Source: Streptomyces rubrogriseus
GTDB taxonomy: Bacteria > Actinomycetota > Actinomycetes > Streptomycetales > Streptomycetaceae
DNA: 64,000 bases
NCBI RefSeq assembly: GCF_027947575.1
Contig: NZ_CP116256.1
Span: 7,812,001-7,876,000 of the forward strand
Direction of reading: 5' to 3'
The position numbers were made by a program, and so were the translations under genes. The notes below the pieces were generated by a model. That model did no database searches. It worked only from the letters and a program-made list of their open reading frames with translations, and was not told the origin of the DNA. How positions within the stretch are numbered: position 1 is the stretch's first letter; each line of letters starts with the position of its first letter. Below, in pieces: positions 59,204-64,000 of this stretch.

Positions 59204-59221
59204 TTTCGCGCGGACGCGAAA
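59204..59221. promoter_or_regulatory. Operator-like palindrome TTTCGCG-CGGA-CGCGAAA
   Basis: A perfect 7-bp inverted repeat with a four-base centre in the 77-base divergent region between the MFS and ArsR-like genes, 20 bases before the regulator ATG. AT-rich tips and a size of 18 bases suit an ArsR-type dimer. Confidence 0.65.
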
Positions 59222-59241
59222 GGTCACGAGGGGACGGGCGG

Positions 59242-60228
59242 ATGGGCTGGTGGGAGATCAACGCCGACACCCTCGCGCGCGGCCGTTTCGTCGTGTCCCC
59301 GCTCGACGAGACCCTCGCCTGTCTGAAGCTGCTGCACGCGGGGATCGCCGGGCATCCCGGTGAGCGGGCCTGGCTCGACACCCACCGGCCCGCCCATCTG
59401 CGCCGGATGGCGGCCGACCCGGTGACCGCACTGCTGGTCGCCTCCGGCCTGGGCCGGGAGTGGAACGCCGACTTCCTCACCCCCACCCCGGTCGAGGGCC
59501 AGAGCTTCGCGGACGGCGTCGCGCGGATCCGGGCGGCCCGCCCCGAGGTGGCACGCGCCGACCTGGCCGTCTCCCTGGGCGGGACGCTCCCGGCGGCCCT
59601 GGACCGCGACGACCTGCCGGAGCGGGCCGCCGCGCTCCTCGAGCAGGTCTGGGCCGAGGCGGTACGGCCGGACTGGGACCGGCGCCGCCGGGTGCTGGAG
59701 GCGGACGTCGTCGCACGGACCGCGCAGGTGAGCCGGGGCGGCTGGGCCACGGTGCTGGACGCCCTGCGACCCGGCACCCGCTGGCTGGGCGACAACCGGC
59801 TCCAGATCAACCTGAACCCGTACCCGCCGCGCGAGCTGTCCGGGGCCGAGCTGCTCCTCGTGCCGATCACCGCGCAGCGGCACGGCTGGGTGGCCTGGGA
59901 GGAACCGGAACGGTACGCGATGGTCTACCCGTGCGCGGGCGCCCTCGCGGACGACGGCGCCCGGCGCGTGCCCGCCGCCCTCGGCGCGCTGCTCGGCCCG
60001 GCCCGCGCGGGCGTGCTGACGCTGCTCGGCACCCCCATGAGCACCAGCCAGCTGGTCGGCGTGACCGGGCAGGGCCTCGGGTCGGTCGGACGGCACCTGC
60101 GGGTGCTGCTCGACGCGGGGCTGGTGGAGCGCCGCCGCGCGGGCCGCTCGGTGCTGTACTCACGGACACCGGCCGGGGAGGTCCTCGTCGAGGCGGGCAG
60201 CGAGGGGCGCGCCGGCGCGCCCAACTAG
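59242..60228 (+). CDS. DUF5937/ArsR-type winged-helix regulator
   Basis: 328 residues from ATG 59242. The N-terminal 230 residues begin MGWWEINADTLARGRFVVSPLDETLACLKLL and form the DUF5937-like sensor part. The C-terminal winged helix has MSTSQLVGVTGQGLGSVGRHLRVLLDAGLVERRRAGRSVLYSRT. This reversed order (sensor first, HTH last) is a known actinobacterial ArsR variant. It is divergent from the MFS exporter with a palindrome between. Confidence 0.88.
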   Translation: MGWWEINADTLARGRFVVSPLDETLACLKLLHAGIAGHPGERAWLDTHRPAHLRRMAADPVTALLVASGLGREWNADFLTPTPVEGQSFADGVARIRAARPEVARADLAVSLGGTLPAALDRDDLPERAAALLEQVWAEAVRPDWDRRRRVLEADVVARTAQVSRGGWATVLDALRPGTRWLGDNRLQINLNPYPPRELSGAELLLVPITAQRHGWVAWEEPERYAMVYPCAGALADDGARRVPAALGALLGPARAGVLTLLGTPMSTSQLVGVTGQGLGSVGRHLRVLLDAGLVERRRAGRSVLYSRTPAGEVLVEAGSEGRAGAPN

Positions 60229-60238
60229 CATCCGGTGC

Positions 60239-60766
60239 ATGACTAGCGCACCGAACACGCGGAACGACGACAACGACAGCCTTCCCCTCGACGTCGAGAT
60301 CGGCGCCCTCCAGGGCGGGGCCGCGGACCTCTCGCAGTACGCCGGCCGGGTCGTGCTGGTGGTCAACGTGGCCTCCAAGTGCGGGCTCACCCCGCAGTAC
60401 GCCGGCCTGGAGCGGCTGCACGAGCGGTACGCGGAGCAGGGGTTCACCGTGCTGGGCGTGCCCTGCAACCAGTTCATGGGCCAGGAGCCGGGCAGCGCCG
60501 ACGAGATCGCCGAGTTCTGCTCGGCGACCTACGGGGTCACCTTCCCGATGACCGAGAAGGCCGAGGTCAACGGCGAGGGGCGGCATCCGCTGTACGACCG
60601 GCTGACCGGCTTCGCGGACGCGGAGGGCCACAGCGGGGACATCCGCTGGAACTTCGAGAAGTTCCTGATCGGGCGGGACGGCAAGGTCGCCGCCCGCTTC
60701 TCGCCGCAGACCGAGCCGGAGGCGGCCGAGGTCGTGGCGGCCGTCGAGGAACGCCTCGCCGGTTGA
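60239..60766 (+). CDS. Glutathione-peroxidase family thiol peroxidase
   Basis: 175 residues. The peroxidatic Cys48 is in NVASKCGLTPQY, and the second segment GVPCNQFMGQEPGS carries Gln78 and an extra Cys76. The active-site Trp is in IRWNFEKFLIGRDG. As a Cys (not Sec) form in an actinomycete without glutathione, it probably uses thioredoxin or mycothiol. It starts 10 bases after the ArsR-like gene on the same strand. Confidence 0.95.
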   Translation: MTSAPNTRNDDNDSLPLDVEIGALQGGAADLSQYAGRVVLVVNVASKCGLTPQYAGLERLHERYAEQGFTVLGVPCNQFMGQEPGSADEIAEFCSATYGVTFPMTEKAEVNGEGRHPLYDRLTGFADAEGHSGDIRWNFEKFLIGRDGKVAARFSPQTEPEAAEVVAAVEERLAG

Positions 60767-60839
60767 CCTTGCCCCTGGGGCAAGGCCGAGTCTCTCCGGC
60801 GTCGGGCGGAACAGCCGCCCGGCGACGGAGGACGACGAC

Positions 60840-61712
60840 GTGGACAACGGCGTGGACGACTACGTGGGCGACGAGTTGCTGACCATCGGCGCGTTCGCCG
60901 CGCGGGCCCGGCTGTCGGCCAAGGCCCTGCGGCTGTACGACCGGCTGGGTCTGCTGGCGCCCGCCCACGTGGACGAGGCGACCGGCTACCGCTACTACCG
61001 GGCCGGGCAGGCCGAATCCGCCCGGCTCGTGGCCCTGCTGCGCCGGCTGGACATGCCGCTCGCGCGGATCGCCGAGGTGGTCCGCGCGGACGGCGACCGG
61101 GCGGCCGGTCTGCTCGACGGCTACTGGGCGGACGTGGAGGCCCGGGTGGCCGGTCAGCGCACGCTCGTCGCGTACCTCCGTGGACGACTGTCGGGAAGGG
61201 ATTCCGAGGTGTACGGAGAGTTCGTGGTCGAGACGGTGGACGTGCCCGAGCAGGTGGTGATCAGCGAGACCCGGCACACGCTGGCGAGTGAGCTGCCGGC
61301 CTGGATCGGCGCCTCGCTGGGCCGCCTGGAGGAGGCTGCCCGGGGCTGCGGGGGTGTGACGGCGGCGCCGTACGTCGTCTACCACTCGGACGTGTCGATG
61401 GAGAGCGACGGCCCGGCCGAGTCCTGCGTGCCGGTCGCCGACGCGGCGGCGGCGCGGGCGTGGAGCGAGGAGCGGGGGCGGGCGTGGCAGACGCGGGTGC
61501 GGGTGGAGCCGGCCGGGCGGCTGGCCTACACCCGGATCACCAAGGCCCAGGTGGCGTATCCGCAGATCCTGGCCGCCTTCGGGGCGGTGGAGGAGTGGAT
61601 CGCCGCGCAGGGCCTGACGGTGGCGGGGCCGTGCCGCGAGGTGTACTTCGCCGACTGGGAGGCCGCGGGTCCCGAGGACCCGGTGTGCGACGTGGCGTTC
61701 CCGGTGAGTTGA
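60840..61712 (+). CDS. MerR-family regulator with GyrI-like effector domain
   Basis: 290 residues from GTG 60840. The N-terminal MerR HTH is LLTIGAFAARARLSAKALRLYDRLGLLAPAHVDEATGYRYY (about 14-54), followed by a coiled helix. The C-terminal domain (about 125-290) is BmrR/GyrI-like with SETRHTLASELPAWIGASLGRLEEAA and DPVCDVAFPV at the end. It may sense a hydrophobic drug or cation. It is convergent with the DUF397 gene, with a hairpin between. Confidence 0.92.
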   Translation: MDNGVDDYVGDELLTIGAFAARARLSAKALRLYDRLGLLAPAHVDEATGYRYYRAGQAESARLVALLRRLDMPLARIAEVVRADGDRAAGLLDGYWADVEARVAGQRTLVAYLRGRLSGRDSEVYGEFVVETVDVPEQVVISETRHTLASELPAWIGASLGRLEEAARGCGGVTAAPYVVYHSDVSMESDGPAESCVPVADAAAARAWSEERGRAWQTRVRVEPAGRLAYTRITKAQVAYPQILAAFGAVEEWIAAQGLTVAGPCREVYFADWEAAGPEDPVCDVAFPVS

Positions 61713-61764
61713 ACGGAGTTGAGCCGAGCGGGGTCGAGCTGAGCTGAACCGGGCCCCGGCGGGC

Positions 61765-61801
61765 GCCCTCTCGGCAAGGTCGGCGAACTGGTCGAGAGGG
61801 C
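61765..61801. terminator. Hairpin between convergent genes
   Basis: GCCCTCTCG (61765-61773) pairs perfectly with CGAGAGGGC (61793-61801) across 19 bases, between the MerR gene and the DUF397 gene. Confidence 0.7.
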
Positions 61802-61837
61802 TCCGTCGGTGGTACCGGCGGGTGACGCGTGGCGGCG

Positions 61838-62029
61838 TTACTCCTTGACCGAGGTCACGAAGGCGGTCCACGCGTCGGCGGGGAACGCGAGGACCGGTCC
61901 GCCGGTCACCTTGGAGTCGCGGACGGCGAGTGCCGCCACGAGCGGTGACCTGACTTCGACGCACGCGCCGTTTCCTCCGGAGTAGGAGGACTTGGTCCAC
62001 GATTCCTGGGCGCCCTGAAGAATTGCCAT
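61838..62029 (-). CDS. DUF397 domain protein, partner of the XRE regulator
   Basis: 63 residues, the standard size: SWTKSSYSGGNGACVEVRSPL, then VAVRDSK and a C-terminal FPADAWTAFVTSVKE. The GGAG of CGGAGCAGAC precedes the ATG. DUF397 proteins are regularly encoded with an Scr1-like XRE regulator (next gene upstream). In S. coelicolor such a pair has been reported to influence antibiotic production (from memory). The 174-base gap suggests a separate promoter. Confidence 0.93.
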   Translation of the reverse strand: MAILQGAQESWTKSSYSGGNGACVEVRSPLVAALAVRDSKVTGGPVLAFPADAWTAFVTSVKE

Positions 62030-62062
62030 GTCTGCTCCGATGGCGAGTCGCGAGTGTGGTTT

Positions 62063-62089
62063 ACGCCAATGACGTTTGATCTTTGGCGT
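62063..62089 (-). promoter_or_regulatory. Inverted repeat ACGCCAA / TTGGCGT upstream of DUF397
   Basis: A perfect 7-bp inverted repeat with a 13-base centre, starting 34 bases upstream of the DUF397 ATG. It is a candidate binding site for the XRE partner or part of the promoter. Confidence 0.4.
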
Positions 62090-62203
62090 GATCGACGCTA
62101 CTCGCTGGCCATCCCGTACGGAGCAGCCATTCACTCGTCCGGATGGCATATTCCAGGCGAGTCTTCCAGTACATCGCGGCAGGGGTGTAACATGCCGCAC
62201 CGC

Positions 62204-63100
62204 TCAGCGTGCGTACTCCTTCGCCACGTCCTCGATGCGCTGCCGCGACTGCTCCACGTTCAGGGCCTGGGCCCGCAGGTGCTCGTACATCACCGTGTAC
62301 TTCTGCACGTCCGGCGCCTTCTCCAGGTACAGGTCGCTGGTCACGCCCTCGATGTACACCACGCTGGAGTCGGCCGTGTCGGCGAACTCCAGGATGGAGT
62401 ACTGGCCGTTGATGCCGGGGTGCGCCCCGACGTCGAAGGGCAGCACCTGCACGGTGATGTGCGGCAGCTGCGACATCTCGGCGACGTGCTCCAGCTGCTC
62501 CCGCATCACCTGCCTGCTGCCCACCACCCGGCGCAGGCTGGCCTCGTCGAGGACCACCCACAGCCGCAGCGGGTTGTGGCCGGCGGAGATGCGCTCCTGC
62601 CGCCGTATGCGGACCTGCACCCGTTTCTCCACGTCGGCGACGGACGTCTCGGGCAACGCGCCCTGGATGAGGGCCTCGGCATAGGGCCGGGTCTGCAACA
62701 GGCCGGTGATGATCTGGGGTTCGTAGGTCCGCAGCGACTCCGCGTCGGTCTCCAGGCCGATGTAGACGCTGTACGGGATGTCCCCGAAGGCGTGCCACCA
62801 GCCCTGCTGACGCGAGTCCTTCGCCATCTGCATCAGCGAGTCGACGATCCGCTGGTCCTCGACCTCGTAGACCCCGCACAGGTCGCGGACGTCCCGCTGG
62901 CTGATGCTGCGCCGGCCGTTCTCCAGGCGGCTGATCTTCGACTGGGAGACCAGCAGCCGCTCGGCGACCTCCTCGGCCGTCATGCCCTTGAGCTCACGGA
63001 GCCGGCGCAGCTCCTGGCCCAGCCGACGCCGCCTTACGGTGGGATTGACACTCGACGCCACGGGACGTGCACCTCCGGCTGCGTGACTCATACTTGCCAC
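62204..63100 (-). CDS. XRE-type regulator with DUF5753 (Scr1-like)
   Basis: 298 residues. The Cro/CI helix-turn-helix (about 33-82) contains TAEEVAERLLVSQSKISRLENGRRSISQRDV. The DUF5753 part (about 105-290) has EPQIITGLLQTRPYAEALI, RQERISAGHNPLRLWVVLDEASLRRVVG and VLPFDVGAHPGINGQYSILEF. The start is uncertain between MASMSHAAG (63100) and MSHAAG (63091). It forms a pair with the DUF397 gene downstream; such pairs behave as regulatory, possibly toxin-antitoxin-like, units. Confidence 0.93.
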   Translation of the reverse strand: MASMSHAAGGARPVASSVNPTVRRRRLGQELRRLRELKGMTAEEVAERLLVSQSKISRLENGRRSISQRDVRDLCGVYEVEDQRIVDSLMQMAKDSRQQGWWHAFGDIPYSVYIGLETDAESLRTYEPQIITGLLQTRPYAEALIQGALPETSVADVEKRVQVRIRRQERISAGHNPLRLWVVLDEASLRRVVGSRQVMREQLEHVAEMSQLPHITVQVLPFDVGAHPGINGQYSILEFADTADSSVVYIEGVTSDLYLEKAPDVQKYTVMYEHLRAQALNVEQSRQRIEDVAKEYAR

Positions 63101-63209
63101 TTTGTGTATCTGCTGCTGAGCAGACTGCCACCAAGGTGCTTTCTACCGCTGGGAAACGGTCGATATGCGCCGCGTACACGCCAGTTCGGGGCGCCACCCC
63201 GGCATGCGG

Positions 63210-63282
63210 CCGCGCGGGGTGGCGGAACCTTTCCGCGGTCCGGGTGGGCCGGACGTGCGGTCGGTTCCGCCACCCCGCGCGG
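63210..63282 (-). terminator. 20-bp perfect hairpin downstream of the GPP34 gene
   Basis: Bases 63210-63229 and 63263-63282 are perfect reverse complements (20 bp), with a further GTCCGG-N5-CCGGAC stem inside the 33-base loop. It follows the minus-strand GPP34 gene (ends 63381) and precedes the XRE gene start, so it probably terminates the former. It is exceptionally stable. Confidence 0.7.
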
Positions 63283-63380
63283 ACCTGCGGCTCCCGTGAC
63301 CGGGCTTGGGGACTGGCGGTGCGGCGGTGCTGTGGTGCGGTCGTGCGGGTGCTGCGGTGCTGTGCGGTGCGCCCGTCGGG

Positions 63381-64000
63381 CTAGTGGACCGCCGCCCGCG
63401 CCATGGATCCGTGGCGCGGTTGCGCCGGAACGCCGCGGGCGGGTTCCGGGGCGGGCCTGGCCCCCGGTCCCGGGGCCTGGCGGCCGGCCGGGGCCGGGCT
63501 GCGGCGTGGCTGTGCCGCAGCGCCGTTCTGGACGTCCATCACCGCGTGCGCCACCAGACCGCCCATGGGGTCGTGCCTGATGAGGTCCCGCAGCCGGGAC
63601 CGCGACGAGCGTCCTTCGTTGCCCGGGTAGAGGTGCTTGCCGAGTCCGACCGCGTGGGCCAGCGCGGCGAGCGCCGCGGTCCGCGGGTCCGGCGGAACGC
63701 CGGTGCGGATCGCCGAGTCCAGCCGGGCCTTGATCTCCCTGCTGATCGCCGTGTCCGTCGCCTGGTAGCGAGTCGTCGGCAACACCCCGCACATCTGGCC
63801 CTCCACGGCATGCACCATGCCGCATCGCTCCAGATGCGAGAGATAGGTCTGGCGCAGCCCCAGGCGGGGTCCGCCAATCCAGTTGACCGCCCGTACCGGA
63901 GCGCCACGCCTTCGCAGCAACTCCAACGCGCAGTCCAGTGTTGGATCTCCTGTCGGCCGTGGGGCCACCACGGCGATACGATCCCCGTCTGGGGCTATCC
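63381..64000 (-). CDS. GPP34 family protein, 5' truncated by window edge
   Basis: The frame is open to the window end, with about 206 codons present; the reading IAPDGDRIAVVAPRPTGDP precedes an internal GTG at 63971. Visible family features are PTGDPTLDCALELLRRRGAP, WIGGPRLGLRQTYLSHLERCGMV, TTRYQATD and DPRTAALAALAHAVGLGKHL. GPP34 (Golgi phosphoprotein 3-like) proteins bind phosphoinositide-like lipids in eukaryotes; many Streptomyces copies have no known role. The C-terminal 45 residues are Pro/Ala-rich and probably disordered. Confidence 0.85.
   Translation of the reverse strand, partial: IAPDGDRIAVVAPRPTGDPTLDCALELLRRRGAPVRAVNWIGGPRLGLRQTYLSHLERCGMVHAVEGQMCGVLPTTRYQATDTAISREIKARLDSAIRTGVPPDPRTAALAALAHAVGLGKHLYPGNEGRSSRSRLRDLIRHDPMGGLVAHAVMDVQNGAAAQPRRSPAPAGRQAPGPGARPAPEPARGVPAQPRHGSMARAAVH

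Overview
The window is chromosomal DNA of a high-GC actinomycete. Strong G/C bias at third codon positions, frequent GTG starts, several probable leaderless promoters and the order of recognisable genes point to Streptomyces. The order mqnA - csp - fadD - thiolase ... mqnE ... three Ser/Thr kinases ... ccs/res genes - hemL ... glutathione peroxidase - DUF397/XRE matches, from memory, the core-chromosome order of Streptomyces coelicolor relatives. I see no tRNA or rRNA gene, no CRISPR array, and no insertion sequence or prophage.

Layout. 1-1.3 kb: the 3' part of mqnA, then a cold-shock gene with a terminator. 1.4-8.5 kb: a methyltransferase lacking a clear start, then a fatty-acid degradation block (fadD, thiolase, a double-domain FabG-like reductase, a MaoC-like hydratase, a TetR regulator) with related palindromes at its promoters. 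8.5-11.8 kb: a dicarboxylate-type symporter behind a short Cys-containing leader peptide, DUF4229, GNAT, and a UdgX-type uracil-DNA glycosylase. 12-16.9 kb: a menaquinone (futalosine pathway) cluster, mqnE, an AsnC regulator, and UbiX, UbiA and UbiD family genes, probably mqnM, mqnP and mqnL. 17.2-26.5 kb: three transmembrane Ser/Thr kinases with lectin-like extracellular parts (RICIN, LamG, RICIN), two of them with apparent frameshifts. Between the second and third lie VOC, WYL, DoxX, cupin and LysR genes. 26.5-31.3 kb: TetR, a secreted hydrolase, a methyltransferase, a double-MerR regulator and a stand-alone condensation-domain protein. 31.4-35.8 kb: System II cytochrome c maturation (ccsB, resB, ccdA, thioredoxin-like lipoprotein). 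35.9-39.4 kb: a secreted deacetylase-like lipoprotein, a histidine phosphatase and hemL. 39.6-50 kb: small unknown genes, an MFS/TetR pair, a His-rich DUF6153 remnant beside DUF305, a two-component system, and several membrane or small proteins. 50-61.7 kb: TetR, a DGPF/ECF sigma pair, an MFS exporter/TetR/virginiamycin B lyase set, DUF5701, a PP2C phosphatase, an MFS/ArsR-like pair, glutathione peroxidase and MerR. 61.8-64 kb: a DUF397/XRE pair and a GPP34 family gene cut by the window end.

How the genes work together. Two themes stand out: respiratory chain building (menaquinone, cytochrome c maturation, heme precursor synthesis) and compact regulator-effector pairs, each with a readable palindrome in the shared promoter. 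Four genes (methyltransferase, two kinases, DUF6153) have interrupted reading frames. They may be real lesions or base-calling errors in GC-rich sequence, and should be confirmed against reads or close relatives.
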